DNA from: Desulfitobacterium_A sp035539115
GTDB lineage: Bacteria; Bacillota; Desulfitobacteriia; Desulfitobacteriales; Desulfitobacteriaceae
Assembly (NCBI RefSeq): GCF_035539115.1
Contig: NZ_DATLJA010000029.1
Coordinates: 62,001 to 126,000, forward strand
Reading direction: 5' to 3'
DNA length: 64,000 bases
Shown: in pieces, positions 17,244 through 26,310 of the stretch
Layout: every line of letters starts with the position of its first letter
Position numbering within the stretch: position 1 is the stretch's first letter
Notes under the pieces: generated by a model
What the model was told of the DNA's origin: nothing
Databases searched by the model: none
The model's input: the letters and a program-made list of their open reading frames with translations, nothing else
Position numbers and translations under genes: made by a program

Positions 17244-18203
17244 ATGATTACTTTTTTGTTTAATGTATCCCTCTGGATCGTAGTAATTTCAGTCTTTTTA
17301 ACGACTTACCTTGGCATCTTAGCTTTTACCCGCCGTAACGAAACGCTCGATGAACGGCTAAAACGTTTCACCGCTTTACGCCCGACTAACCCTTCAGTTC
17401 CAGAGCAAAAGACGTTCAAAAATATACTTTCCCATCTAGGGCAATTTACCCCCCAGCGCTGGCGAGCAAAACTTGACCACGAACTCATGCAAGGGGATAT
17501 TCCTCTTCGCGGTGGGGAATTCCTTGTTCTCCAGGACTTCATCGCCTTCCTATTTTTTCTAGTCGGACTGTTACTGACCCGTTCGCTGGGTTTAAGCCTT
17601 CTCTTTCTAGGCATTGGCGGATTTATTCCTCGTTTATTTTTAAAGCGCGCGCAAAAGAAAAAAAGAAAACAATTTAATAATCAGCTTGCCGATTCTTTAC
17701 TTATCCTGGCCAACTCCCTGCGTGCTGGATTTAGCTTACTTCAGTCCATGGAAATGGTCAGTCAGGAAATGCCCAATCCGATAGCCGGTGAATTCAAGAT
17801 CACACTTCGCGAAATGACCTACGGTACTTCAACCGAAACAGCACTGTCGAATCTTGCCGAACGGGTTGGGAGTGAAGACTTGGATCTTCTGGTGACTGCT
17901 ATCCTGATTCAACGACAGGTTGGTGGAAATCTTGCTGAGGTTCTTACCAATATTCACTCAACTATCGAGGACCGGATCCGCATCCAGCAAGAAATTAAAA
18001 CCCTAACTGCCCAGGGGAGAATGTCTGGATATATTATCGGTGCCCTACCCTTTGGCATTGCAGGGATACTCAGTGTGTTGAATCCGAGCTATTTGAAGCT
18101 CCTTTTTACGACTCCTCTGGGTTTAATCCTTCTAGGTGTGGGAGTTTTCTCCCAAATCATTGGTTTTCTCATTATCCGTAAGATTATCGCCGTCGAGGTG
18201 TAA
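17244..18203 (+). CDS. tadB: TadB inner-membrane platform protein
   Basis: A 319-residue T2SF-family platform protein. It has one N-terminal membrane helix, a second hydrophobic pair near residues 95-130, then the cytoplasmic T2SF domain with LADSLLILANSLRAGFSLLQ and GGNLAEVLTNIHSTIEDRIR, and two C-terminal helices. GAGGAGGG precedes the ATG. The gene lies between the ATPase and tadC, the standard order in tad loci. Confidence 0.92.
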   Translation: MITFLFNVSLWIVVISVFLTTYLGILAFTRRNETLDERLKRFTALRPTNPSVPEQKTFKNILSHLGQFTPQRWRAKLDHELMQGDIPLRGGEFLVLQDFIAFLFFLVGLLLTRSLGLSLLFLGIGGFIPRLFLKRAQKKKRKQFNNQLADSLLILANSLRAGFSLLQSMEMVSQEMPNPIAGEFKITLREMTYGTSTETALSNLAERVGSEDLDLLVTAILIQRQVGGNLAEVLTNIHSTIEDRIRIQQEIKTLTAQGRMSGYIIGALPFGIAGILSVLNPSYLKLLFTTPLGLILLGVGVFSQIIGFLIIRKIIAVEV

Positions 18204-18243
18204 ACGTCTGCCCCAAACACTTGAATCAAAGGGAGTGAGCGCC

Positions 18244-19152
18244 ATGTTTGAGCCTTTCATCATCCTCGGGACCTTTGGTTTTGTTGTTTTTACAATGCTC
18301 GCAATTTTTGCCGGAAAGAGAGTGAAAAAACCTCAAGAACGAATTATGCGAGCACTTGGCCGAGGAGAAGTTATCAACGAAGATCTACCGCCCCTAAAAG
18401 AACGGCTTCTCCGTCCAGGGCTTCAGAAGCTGGCCTCGGTCTTTGCTCATCTTCGTCTAAAAAAACGAGCAAATCGGGATTTAACCAGTGGCGGCTTACC
18501 TGAGAAGGAAGATAGGGAAGGAGAAGTAAAGGGAGTGCAACTGGGCTTGGGCCTTTTGTTAGGCTTAGTCCTCTTAACGCTGGCTATTCTCCTTCAGACC
18601 GCTTCAAGTCTGCGTCTAGGGGCTTTAGTTTTTGGTTTCTTGATTGGCTATTTATTTCCCCAGAGTTGGTTAAAAGCTCAAACTAAAAAAAGGCAGACCG
18701 AGATTGAAAAGACTTTACCCGATGTTTTAGATCTTTTAACTGTTAGTGTGGAAGCTGGGCTAGGCTTTGATGCTGCCTTATTAAAGGTAGTCGAAAAGCA
18801 AAAAGGGGCCTTAGCTGAAGAATTTCTTAAAGTTCTCCAGGAAATAAAAATGGGACGTCCACGCCGGGACGCCCTTCGAGATTTAGGTCAACGCAACTCA
18901 ATTGAAGATTTGAGGAGTGTAGTAGCATCCCTGGTTCAAGCCGATCAGCTCGGAATACCTATAGCTGGGGTTCTCCGTAATCAGTCCAAACAGATTCGCC
19001 AGAAACAGCGGCAAAGAGCCGAGGAAAAAGCCCAAAAAGCTCCCGTTAAAATGATGATTCCTCTCGTTTTCTTCGTTTTTCCAAGTATTTTCATCATCAT
19101 CCTTGGACCAGCTGTAATTCAAATTATCGATATGTTTGCAAAACAACAATAA
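18244..19152 (+). CDS. tadC: TadC inner-membrane platform protein
   Basis: A 302-residue T2SF-family partner of TadB. It begins with a membrane helix, has a second hydrophobic pair near residues 100-140, then EKTLPDVLDLLTVSVEAGLG, which is the TadC form of the T2SF motif, and a C-terminal hydrophobic segment. The ATG at 18244 is chosen because GGGAGTG lies just upstream; the frame is open further upstream into the end of tadB, but that part is overlapping and not conserved. Confidence 0.92.
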   Translation: MFEPFIILGTFGFVVFTMLAIFAGKRVKKPQERIMRALGRGEVINEDLPPLKERLLRPGLQKLASVFAHLRLKKRANRDLTSGGLPEKEDREGEVKGVQLGLGLLLGLVLLTLAILLQTASSLRLGALVFGFLIGYLFPQSWLKAQTKKRQTEIEKTLPDVLDLLTVSVEAGLGFDAALLKVVEKQKGALAEEFLKVLQEIKMGRPRRDALRDLGQRNSIEDLRSVVASLVQADQLGIPIAGVLRNQSKQIRQKQRQRAEEKAQKAPVKMMIPLVFFVFPSIFIIILGPAVIQIIDMFAKQQ

Positions 19153-19223
19153 TCCGTTAACGAAAAACTAAGTTGAACAGAGAAGAGGCGAATACTCGAA
19201 AGGAAAGAAGGAGAGGTAAGCTT

Positions 19224-19583
19224 ATGACATCGATTAGTCTCTTAAATTACCGTACAGGTGAGAGAATCGCCACTTCGGTTATCCTTGCCAATTCTTTCTG
19301 GCTCCGCCTGCGGGGATTGCTGGGTCGTCCACCCCTAAAGCCCTATGAAGGATTATGGCTGATACCCTGTCAGCAAGTGCACATGCTGGGGATGTACTAT
19401 TCTTTATCTGTCTGGTTCATTAACCCCCAAGGAGAAGTCTGTCAGATTATCGATCAGTTGGACCCGGGTAAGATTTCTCCTCGGATCCAGGAATCTTCCT
19501 CAATTATCGAATTACCAGCTGGATGGGCAGAGAAAACGGGGACGCAAATTGGAGATACTCTTCTGCGTTCTGTTAATCCATGA
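19224..19583 (+). CDS. DUF192 family protein
   Basis: A 119-residue protein of the DUF192 family (PF02643), recognised from WLRLRGLLGRPPLKPYEGLWL, the stretch PCQQVHMLGMYYSLSVWFIN and IIELPAGWAEKTG. The family often has a thioester-free small beta fold of unknown role and is frequently next to tad pilus genes in Firmicutes, which suggests a link to pilus assembly. The ATG at 19224 is preferred, with GGAGAGG eight bases upstream. It ends 11 bases inside the convergent M18 gene, so the two 3' ends overlap. Confidence 0.85.
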   Translation: MTSISLLNYRTGERIATSVILANSFWLRLRGLLGRPPLKPYEGLWLIPCQQVHMLGMYYSLSVWFINPQGEVCQIIDQLDPGKISPRIQESSSIIELPAGWAEKTGTQIGDTLLRSVNP

Positions 19584-20898
19584 AAAATTGTTTGAATACC
19601 TTACTCATAGCCAAGTGATCCTTGACTCCACCTAGTTCTCGAATTGAATGCATGCCCAAAAGCGAATTTCCGACATCAACCGAACGAATATCTAGGTGGG
19701 TCGTCGAAATTGGTCCGATTGTTGAGCCTCCTCGTTCGTCCGAGCGATTAACAAAGATTTGCACAGGAACCTGGGCTTCTTCACAGATTCCTCGAAAAAT
19801 GGCAGTACTCTCAGCATCTGAGGTATAGCTCTGATTCGCACTCAGTTTAATCACTGGGCCTCCGTTTAACACTGGCTTATTCACCGGGTCATGCTTTTCC
19901 ACTGCATTCGGATGGAGAGCATGGGCCATATCTGCGGAAATCATAAAAGACTGGGCCAGGGCCTGATAGTATTCTTCACGATTTTTACCCAAGGCCAGCA
20001 TTATTCGTTCTAAGACAGAGGCCAGCAAAGGAGATGCAGCTCCTTGTTTCGAGGTGCTACCGACTTCTTCATTATCAAAACAGGCAAGTATTGATGTCAC
20101 TTGATTACTCTCCGTTTGCGCAAGTGCCCAGGTTCCGGCCTGAACCATGGCTAAATCGTCAAGGCGACTACTCGAAATAAAATCCTGGTTCAGACCGATT
20201 ATACTTCCGTTCTCATATTCAAAAAGAACCATATCAAAATCGATAATTTCCTCGGGAGCAACCTGCAGTAGCTCTGAGAAGTGATTGACTAAAACGTTCT
20301 CCTTCTCCAAGCCTTCTCCTAGCATACCCAAAAGCGGAAGAAGGTCTTTCTGTTTATTAAGCTCAAATCCCTCATTCACTTTATGATTTAAATGAATAGC
20401 AAGATTAGGAATGGTGAGCAGGGGACTAGGACTTTGGAAAAGAACGCTTTGCGGATGATAAGGAGATCTTCCTTTAAGAACGACACGCCCAGCCAAAGCG
20501 AGGGGACGATCGAGCCAGGTATTTAAGATCGGACCTCCGTAAGTCTCAACATTTAGCTTTACGTATTTTCCTTCAACCGGAATAATCGGAGAAGGCTTCA
20601 AACGAAACGTGGGGCTGTCTGTATGGGTACCGAGGATATGAAACCCTGCCTTTTCTGGTGAAGACTCACCAAGCACGATGGCAATTAATGCTGACCCATT
20701 CCGGCTGACAATATATTTTCCCTTTGGAAGAATTACCCACTTATCTTCGAATTTTAATTCCTTGAAACCCAAAGGTCCTAGATGCTCTTTAACACTTTGA
20801 ACAGCATGGAAAGGAGAAGGGCTAGTCTTGATAAACTGCAAAAGGTCTTCAGCATGTTTAATTTCCTCTTGTGAAGCTTGAAATGATGAGTTAAGCAT
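19573..20898 (-). CDS. apeB: M18 family aminopeptidase
   Basis: A cytoplasmic dinuclear-metal aminopeptidase of about 441 residues that removes acidic or neutral N-terminal residues. Metal ligands and active-site motifs are HILGTHTDSPTFRLKP near residue 90, SSRLDDLAMV near 240, FDNEEVGSTSKQGA near 275, SADMAHALHPN near 320 and the terminal GMHSIRELGG. These match M18 (PF02127). Two ATGs compete: 20904 lies only four bases from AGGAG, 20898 lies ten, and I use the latter. The gene is transcribed toward the tad locus. Confidence 0.9.
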   Translation of the reverse strand: MLNSSFQASQEEIKHAEDLLQFIKTSPSPFHAVQSVKEHLGPLGFKELKFEDKWVILPKGKYIVSRNGSALIAIVLGESSPEKAGFHILGTHTDSPTFRLKPSPIIPVEGKYVKLNVETYGGPILNTWLDRPLALAGRVVLKGRSPYHPQSVLFQSPSPLLTIPNLAIHLNHKVNEGFELNKQKDLLPLLGMLGEGLEKENVLVNHFSELLQVAPEEIIDFDMVLFEYENGSIIGLNQDFISSSRLDDLAMVQAGTWALAQTESNQVTSILACFDNEEVGSTSKQGAASPLLASVLERIMLALGKNREEYYQALAQSFMISADMAHALHPNAVEKHDPVNKPVLNGGPVIKLSANQSYTSDAESTAIFRGICEEAQVPVQIFVNRSDERGGSTIGPISTTHLDIRSVDVGNSLLGMHSIRELGGVKDHLAMSKVFKQFFMD

Positions 20899-21056
20899 TA
20901 ACATTGCACTCCTTTTTAATCTCTAACGCTCCACGATTCATCATAATTCTCTTTTGGCTTAGAGTCAAAATTCCTACCTTCTGAGCAGGAAAAACTGCTA
21001 CCGAAGGCGAAGAAAATATATTAGGTTGAAATGAAATCTTTAAGGGGAATCCTAAG

Positions 21057-21875
21057 ATGGTTGAGCTAACTACCCTTGAAGGCACTAACTCCTCGCTTTT
21101 GACGGAAGCTTGGAATCGATGCTGGCAAGGTTATTTTTACGAAATGTTTTTTACCGAGGAGAATCTGCGAATTTGGATTGGTCACGGAGAGATAGAGTTA
21201 AAACATTCTATCGCCCTGAAAGAGCAAGGTAAAATTGTAGGGTTCACCTTTCTCAGTCAAACTGGATCAGATGGCTGGATTGCTGGAACTGCTATAGATC
21301 CGCATTATCGTGGGCGAAAACTTTTTGCTCCTATGCTTCAAGCACAAATTAAGTTGGCTCATACTCTGGGATTGAAACGAATTTATCTAGAGGTGCTCTC
21401 CGATAATTATGCCCAACGCACTTATCAAGCCCTAGGGTTTAGATATGTTCGTGATCTCCACCTTTTTCGTTTAACTCCTGGAGTTTTGAACTTAGATCGT
21501 GCCCGCAGTCCATTCACTGATTTTCACCGTGAAGACCTATCTATTTATTTTCTAGCCCGGAAAAAGGCAAATTTCGTTCCCTCCTGGCAAAGACGCGCCC
21601 ACTACCTTAAACGCTATACCTCAATTAACGCCTGGCTTAACTCGCAAGAAACCGCTGGTATGCTTTACGCTGGGGCGGAGGGAAGAATCCTTCTTGATGC
21701 CTGGGCTGCCTATGATGATTCAGCCCAAGAACTGCTCTCCTCGCTTAACGAGCGTGATTCGGGGAAATTCTCTCTAACGAATCAGCCCCAGGATCCTATA
21801 ACGCGTATCTTGACTTTCGCGGGAATTCGTCCCAGTGCCATTTTATGTGAGATGGTCTGCGAAATTAATGATTAG
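21057..21875 (+). CDS. GNAT-family N-acetyltransferase
   Basis: A 272-residue protein. The GNAT core is in the first half, with IAGTAIDPHYRGRKLFAPML as the acetyl-CoA-binding motif A and VLSDNYAQRTYQALGFRYVRDL as motif B. The second half, with many aromatic residues (FVPSWQRRAHYLKRYTSINAWL), is a separate domain I cannot assign. AAGGGG lies before the ATG. The substrate is unknown. It is divergent from the aminopeptidase gene. Confidence 0.85.
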   Translation: MVELTTLEGTNSSLLTEAWNRCWQGYFYEMFFTEENLRIWIGHGEIELKHSIALKEQGKIVGFTFLSQTGSDGWIAGTAIDPHYRGRKLFAPMLQAQIKLAHTLGLKRIYLEVLSDNYAQRTYQALGFRYVRDLHLFRLTPGVLNLDRARSPFTDFHREDLSIYFLARKKANFVPSWQRRAHYLKRYTSINAWLNSQETAGMLYAGAEGRILLDAWAAYDDSAQELLSSLNERDSGKFSLTNQPQDPITRILTFAGIRPSAILCEMVCEIND

Positions 21876-21933
21876 AAGATGAAAATGAAACAGAATTATA
21901 ATAATAATATAAGACAAAAAGAATATAAGGGTA

Positions 21934-21962
21934 TTGATTTATGCGTAATAAAATGCTATACT
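21934..21962 (+). promoter_or_regulatory. Sigma-A promoter for the 34-residue peptide unit
   Basis: TTGATT and TATACT separated by exactly 17 bases. Transcription would start near 21969, about 46 bases before the small ORF. Confidence 0.65.
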
Positions 21963-22014
21963 ATTTTTTAGTCTACAAGAAGACAATTATTTACATTTTG
22001 AGAGGAGGCATTAC

Positions 22015-22119
22015 ATGAGCGAAAATGAAAAGGTTATGATTGAAGCAATTCTTGCTTCGGTTGGTCTTGAGCCATTAAGAGTTCACGAATCAGGAAAAGC
22101 CACCAAAAAAATCTCCTAG
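22015..22119 (+). CDS. Possible small peptide (34 aa), unknown
   Basis: The frame encodes a 34-residue polar peptide beginning MSENEKVMIEAILASVG and ending in GKATKKIS. It has a very strong ribosome site (GAGAGGAGG, six bases before ATG), its own sigma-A promoter at 21934-21962 and its own terminator at 22182-22222. No membrane segment or cysteine is present, and I do not recognise a family. The complete transcription unit makes it likely to be real; a small RNA with dual function is the alternative. Confidence 0.6.
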   Translation: MSENEKVMIEAILASVGLEPLRVHESGKATKKIS

Positions 22120-22181
22120 AAAGGATCTGGTAAAGTGCCATTAACCCAGGCCAATCCAATTAAACGATTCTTCAGAGAGTA

Positions 22182-22222
22182 AAACGAGTTCCTAACTATG
22201 AGTTATGGAGCTCGTTTTTATT
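22182..22222 (+). terminator. Terminator after the 34-residue peptide gene
   Basis: AAACGAG-TCC-TAAC pairs with GTTA-GGA-CTCGTTT with single-base bulges and is followed by TTTTTAT. Confidence 0.75.
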
Positions 22223-22413
22223 TATATATATTTCCAGGTCGCCTGCCCAGGCGAGGTGTATTTTTATCCACAGCGGGTACTCATTGGAGTACGTCATAAA
22301 GATCTTGAATTATGTAACGATTAGATCCAAATTAAAGGGGAAATATTACCGTAGAAGTATATATATGATATACTACGCTTAGTTATTTTTCTTCGTACGA
22401 AAGGGATGACGTG
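22223..22413 (+). other. Leader region of the DegV gene with two small hairpins
   Basis: Two perfect small inverted repeats stand 20 bases apart: TCGCCTG/CAGGCGA (22239-22254) and GTACTC/GAGTAC (22276-22291). An AT-rich imperfect inverted repeat GTAG...CTAC follows near 22352-22377. The promoter of the DegV gene is probably here, but I cannot fix it. Confidence 0.4.
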
Positions 22414-23295
22414 ATGTTCAGTCAAGATAATAAGCCAGCCCCAAGAAATAAGATTGCCATAGTCACGGATAGCACCTGTGATCTTGAACCTGAGATTATC
22501 AGTCAATATGGAATACATGTCTTACCTTTGCATATTATTTATAAAGACCGAGAATATCGCGATCGTGTAGATATCACTCCACAAGAAGTTTATGATCACT
22601 TAGAAGAGGAAATCCCCAAAACTTCCTTACCTTCTCCAGCGGAGATTTATGAACTTTTTAACCGCTTGCACGACCAAGAATTTACGCATGTCTTAGCCAT
22701 CCACATTTCCAGTGGACTCAGTGGAACCTACCAAACGGTAGCGACGATTGCTCAAGAATTTAAAGATATGGTGATTGAAGTTGTCGACTCTAAAACCCTT
22801 TCTTTCGGTCTTGGCTTTTCAGTTCTCGAAGCTGTCCGAGAGTATCAGCGCTCCTTTAACTTTGAAAAGGTTGTGGGTACTGCCAAAGAAGTCGTTGAGC
22901 ATATTAAAGCCTACTATGTCGTTTCAACCTTAGAATACTTGAAAAAGGGAGGACGTATTGGTTATGTTGCCGGTACGCTTGGCGAATTACTTCATATTAA
23001 GCCCATAATCTCGATCAATCAGGAAGGTAAATATATTACCGTTACCAAAGTCCGAGGGCGAGAACAGTCCCTCCACAAGTTAGCTGGTATACTCAAAGAG
23101 CATGTCCGTGACACCCTTTCGAATGTAGCCATTGTTCATGGCGGTGCGGAACAAGAAGCGAGAAATCTCGAAAAGTTAGCACATGAACTTCCCAATATTA
23201 AAGAAGTTTTCTTTGGTCAGATCAGTCCGGCAATGGGAGTACACACTGGACCTGGTTTAGTAGGATTATTGGTATATCCAGTTCGCCAGCGCTAG
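22414..23295 (+). CDS. DegV family fatty-acid-binding protein
   Basis: A 293-residue DegV protein. DegV/FakB proteins bind a fatty acid and, with the kinase FakA, deliver acyl-phosphate for phospholipid synthesis. Family motifs seen are IAIVTDSTCDLEPEI near the N-terminus, TSLPSPAEIYE, HISSGLSGTYQTV, VVDSKTLSFGLGF and EYLKKGGRIGYVAGTLG. The ATG at 22414 is used, with AAGGGATG upstream; a GTG precedes it in frame. A frameshifted relative lies at 38879-39722. It is followed by a phosphoglucomutase gene after 27 bases. Confidence 0.92.
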   Translation: MFSQDNKPAPRNKIAIVTDSTCDLEPEIISQYGIHVLPLHIIYKDREYRDRVDITPQEVYDHLEEEIPKTSLPSPAEIYELFNRLHDQEFTHVLAIHISSGLSGTYQTVATIAQEFKDMVIEVVDSKTLSFGLGFSVLEAVREYQRSFNFEKVVGTAKEVVEHIKAYYVVSTLEYLKKGGRIGYVAGTLGELLHIKPIISINQEGKYITVTKVRGREQSLHKLAGILKEHVRDTLSNVAIVHGGAEQEARNLEKLAHELPNIKEVFFGQISPAMGVHTGPGLVGLLVYPVRQR

Positions 23296-23322
23296 ATTCA
23301 TCATGAAGGAGTCGTCAACAGT

Positions 23323-25080
23323 ATGATTCAGGAACTCTATAAACTTTGGTCTGAGCATCCCTATTTTGATCTCGAAACGCGTCAAGAGTTGAAAACTTTA
23401 ACGGATCCTTCAGAAATTGAAGACCGTTTCTATATGGATCTCGAGTTTGGGACAGGCGGCTTACGCGGGATTCTCGCTGCGGGTACGAATCGGATGAATA
23501 TTTATGTCATTCGCAAAGCAACTCAGGGTCTTGCTGATACAATTCGCGAATATGGCAAGACAGGGATGGCCAAGGGAGTCGTCATTGCCTATGATTCTAG
23601 GCGTTTTTCCTTACGCTTTGCCCAAGAAGCTGCCTTAATTCTCGCTAAAAATGGTATAAGAGTCTATCTCTTTGATAACTTACGGCCGACCCCGGAGTTA
23701 TCTTTTGCCGTTCGCTATCTGAAAGCTCAAGCGGGAATTGTGATTACGGCCAGCCACAATCCCAAAGAATATAACGGTTACAAGGTCTACTGGGAGGATG
23801 GAGGACAGGTTCCCCCAACTCAAGCGGACCGAATCTCGGAGCATATTTTAGCTCATGCAAGCTTTGTTGGTTTAGAACCTTTAACAGAACAAGAAGCGCG
23901 ATCCCGAGGTTTGTTAATTTCGATCGGGGAAGAGATCGATCAAGCCTATCTATCTCAGGTTAAGAATTTAGCACTTTACCCTAATCTTGCTCGTAATGAA
24001 GGTTCTACACTCAAAATTGTCTACTCACCCTTACATGGAGCCGGTAATTTACTCGTTCGCAGAGTTTTGCAGGAACTCGGCTATACCTCAGTTTTCGTAG
24101 TTCCCGAGCAGGAAAAACCGGACCCGAACTTTTCCACAGTACCCTATCCTAACCCAGAGATCCCGTCAACCTTCGATCTAGCACGACGCTACGGTGAACT
24201 GAAACAGGCTGATCTACTTCTGGCAACTGACCCCGATTCAGATCGATTAGGAGTCGTTATTCGCAATCAAGAGGGGCAGTATGTTCAATTAACCGGTAAC
24301 CAAGTCGGTGTTATTTTAGCCTATTATCTCATTTCCCAGAAGAAAGCTTTAGGAATTCTCCCACCTCAAGCAACCCTTATAAAAACGATCGCCTCAACCG
24401 ACTTGGCGGATGCCTTAGCTTTGGATCTTGGCGTCCAAGTAGAGAATGTTCTAACCGGCTTCAAATTCATTGCCGAAAAGGAAAAAGAACTGGAAGAAGA
24501 AGGACGAGGCGATTTTCAATTTGGTTTTGAGGAAAGCTACGGCTATTTAGCCGGGCATTTCGTCCGCGATAAGGATGGGGTCATCGCAGCCATGCTGGTT
24601 GCCGAAGCTGCTCTTTACTATAAGCAAAAGGAACAACAAACTTTGCTCCAAGTTCTCGATAAAATTTATCAGGAGTACGGCTATTATGTTGAAGACCAAA
24701 CTTCCATTACCCTAAAAGGTAAAGAAGGCAAGGCCGAAATGGAACAAATTATGGCAGGCTTACGGCACTCCGAGATCCGATCCTTTGCTGGAGTTCCCCT
24801 TGTACGGATCGATGATTATGAACTACGTATCGGTAAACACCTGAGTGGGGACGTGACAGACGATACCTATCCCTTAACTTTACCTCAGTCTGAAGTTCTC
24901 CGCTATGCCTTTAGTGGTGGTGGCTTTGTAATGGTTCGTCCCTCTGGAACTGAACCCAAAATTAAATTCTACTTTTCGATCCGCGGAACTCAACCTGAAA
25001 CAGTTCGGATAACCCTTAATGAAGTCAAGGACGATTTATTAACAAAGGTAAGTCAGATTCTGGGGAAACCTCTCAATTAA
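23323..25080 (+). CDS. pgcA: Phospho-sugar mutase (PgcA-type phosphoglucomutase)
   Basis: A 585-residue alpha-D-phosphohexomutase that interconverts glucose-1-phosphate and glucose-6-phosphate. The catalytic serine is S144 in TASHNPKEYNGYKVYW; the metal loop is TDPDSDRLGV; the sugar-binding loop is GFEESYGYLAG; and the phosphate-binding loop near the C-terminus is RPSGTEPKIKFY. Length and domain order fit Firmicute PgcA, which supplies UDP-glucose for glycolipids and wall polymers. AAGGAG precedes the ATG. It is probably cotranscribed with the DegV gene and ends at a clear terminator. Confidence 0.93.
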   Translation: MIQELYKLWSEHPYFDLETRQELKTLTDPSEIEDRFYMDLEFGTGGLRGILAAGTNRMNIYVIRKATQGLADTIREYGKTGMAKGVVIAYDSRRFSLRFAQEAALILAKNGIRVYLFDNLRPTPELSFAVRYLKAQAGIVITASHNPKEYNGYKVYWEDGGQVPPTQADRISEHILAHASFVGLEPLTEQEARSRGLLISIGEEIDQAYLSQVKNLALYPNLARNEGSTLKIVYSPLHGAGNLLVRRVLQELGYTSVFVVPEQEKPDPNFSTVPYPNPEIPSTFDLARRYGELKQADLLLATDPDSDRLGVVIRNQEGQYVQLTGNQVGVILAYYLISQKKALGILPPQATLIKTIASTDLADALALDLGVQVENVLTGFKFIAEKEKELEEEGRGDFQFGFEESYGYLAGHFVRDKDGVIAAMLVAEAALYYKQKEQQTLLQVLDKIYQEYGYYVEDQTSITLKGKEGKAEMEQIMAGLRHSEIRSFAGVPLVRIDDYELRIGKHLSGDVTDDTYPLTLPQSEVLRYAFSGGGFVMVRPSGTEPKIKFYFSIRGTQPETVRITLNEVKDDLLTKVSQILGKPLN

Positions 25081-25117
25081 CCCAATTAAAATACCTAGTT
25101 TCAGCAACTCATCATTT

Positions 25118-25142
25118 AAAGCTCCCTTAAGGGAGCTTTTTT
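25118..25142 (+). terminator. Terminator after pgcA
   Basis: AAAGCTCCC TTAA GGGAGCTTTTTT is a perfect stem-loop with a T run. Confidence 0.9.
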
Positions 25143-25197
25143 GCCTATCCTTGAAAAGAGAATAAAAATGCTTTTATATTCTTAACCTAAATCAAAT

Positions 25198-25215
25198 GTC
25201 AGATAACTATCTGAC
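25198..25215. promoter_or_regulatory. Palindromic operator candidate upstream of dnaJ-clpB
   Basis: GTCAGATA AC TATCTGAC is a perfect 8+8 inverted repeat five bases before the -35 box. It is not CIRCE and not the HspR or CtsR consensus as I know them. Confidence 0.5.
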
Positions 25216-25220
25216 CATCA

Positions 25221-25249
25221 TTGACCTTTATATTTTAAAATACTATAAT
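25221..25249 (+). promoter_or_regulatory. Strong sigma-A promoter of the dnaJ-clpB unit
   Basis: TTGACC and a perfect TATAAT separated by 17 bases, about 35 bases upstream of the start codon. Confidence 0.75.
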
Positions 25250-25292
25250 TAACTTAACGAATAGAATTTTACGAATGAAGGAGGGATGACTT

Positions 25293-26243
25293 ATGGATTT
25301 TAAAGATTATTATTCTATTCTCGGTGTCTCGAAAGATGCTGATGATACTTCCATAAAAAAAGTCTATCAAAAGCTGGCTAAAAAATACCATCCAGATGTC
25401 AACCCTGGTAATAAAGAAGCAGAAGAAAAATTCAAGGAAGTTACGGAAGCTTACCAAGCAATTAGCGACCCGGAAAAACGTCGTAAATATGAAGAAGTAC
25501 GACAAAACTATGAAGCTTGGCAAAAGCATGGTGGACAAGGGGATTATGACTGGAGTCGTTGGCAAGCACAGCCCGGTGAAGGAAGCCATACTCGGACAAT
25601 GACTCCCGAAGAATTTGCCGCAATGTTTGGCGACTCAGGATGGGAGGGAAGCTTTTCCGGTTCAGGCGGAGGTTTCTCAGATTTTTTTTCAACCCTCTTT
25701 GGGATGGGAGATATAGAGCAAGGCCCACATCATCGTGGCCATCAAGCAGCACGTACTCAAACGAGGCAAGATCGTGAACTTAAAGTCAATATTTCGCTTG
25801 AAGAAGCATATCACGGAACAACCCGTGTAATTGATACCGGTGAAAAACGCCTTCAGGCTAAGATTCCGAAAGGAGTACGTTCAGGGTCAAAAGTGCGCCT
25901 TGCTGGACAAGGAATTTTCCTCCTCATTACCCTCGAACCCCACGCTGTGTATACAAGGGAAGGGGATGATCTAACAACTGATATTTCCGTGAATTTTTAC
26001 AAGGCTGTTCTCGGCGGCGAAATAAAGGTTAGCACATTGGGCGGAGAAATCACGTTTAAGATCCCTCCACATACCCAGGGAAATACCAAATTCCGCCTCA
26101 AGGGCAAAGGAATGCCTCACCTCGAGAGCCCCAATCAGTTTGGTGACCTTTATGTCCATATTCAGCTCACCTTACCTTCTAACCTCGGAGGTGAAGAACG
26201 CTCAGCTCTCCAAGATTTAGCGACAAAATATCAACATCTATAA
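25293..26243 (+). CDS. DnaJ-like co-chaperone (CbpA type, no zinc finger)
   Basis: A 316-residue J-domain protein that would stimulate DnaK. The J domain is residues 1-70 with HPD at 33-35. A Gly/Phe/Ser-rich linker follows (SGSGGGFSDFF), then the DnaJ C-terminal peptide-binding domains (about 160-310, with RQDRELKVNISLEEAYHGTT and LKGKGMPHL). The four-cysteine zinc repeats of true DnaJ are absent, so it is a CbpA-type protein. GAAGGAGGG precedes the ATG. It lies directly upstream of clpB, which suggests a joint disaggregase unit. Confidence 0.9.
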   Translation: MDFKDYYSILGVSKDADDTSIKKVYQKLAKKYHPDVNPGNKEAEEKFKEVTEAYQAISDPEKRRKYEEVRQNYEAWQKHGGQGDYDWSRWQAQPGEGSHTRTMTPEEFAAMFGDSGWEGSFSGSGGGFSDFFSTLFGMGDIEQGPHHRGHQAARTQTRQDRELKVNISLEEAYHGTTRVIDTGEKRLQAKIPKGVRSGSKVRLAGQGIFLLITLEPHAVYTREGDDLTTDISVNFYKAVLGGEIKVSTLGGEITFKIPPHTQGNTKFRLKGKGMPHLESPNQFGDLYVHIQLTLPSNLGGEERSALQDLATKYQHL

Positions 26244-26310
26244 ATCCCCACTTAGCAATTAGTACCTACGTTACTCTCCCATTATTTACATGAAAGGTTG
26301 TGAAATATTT

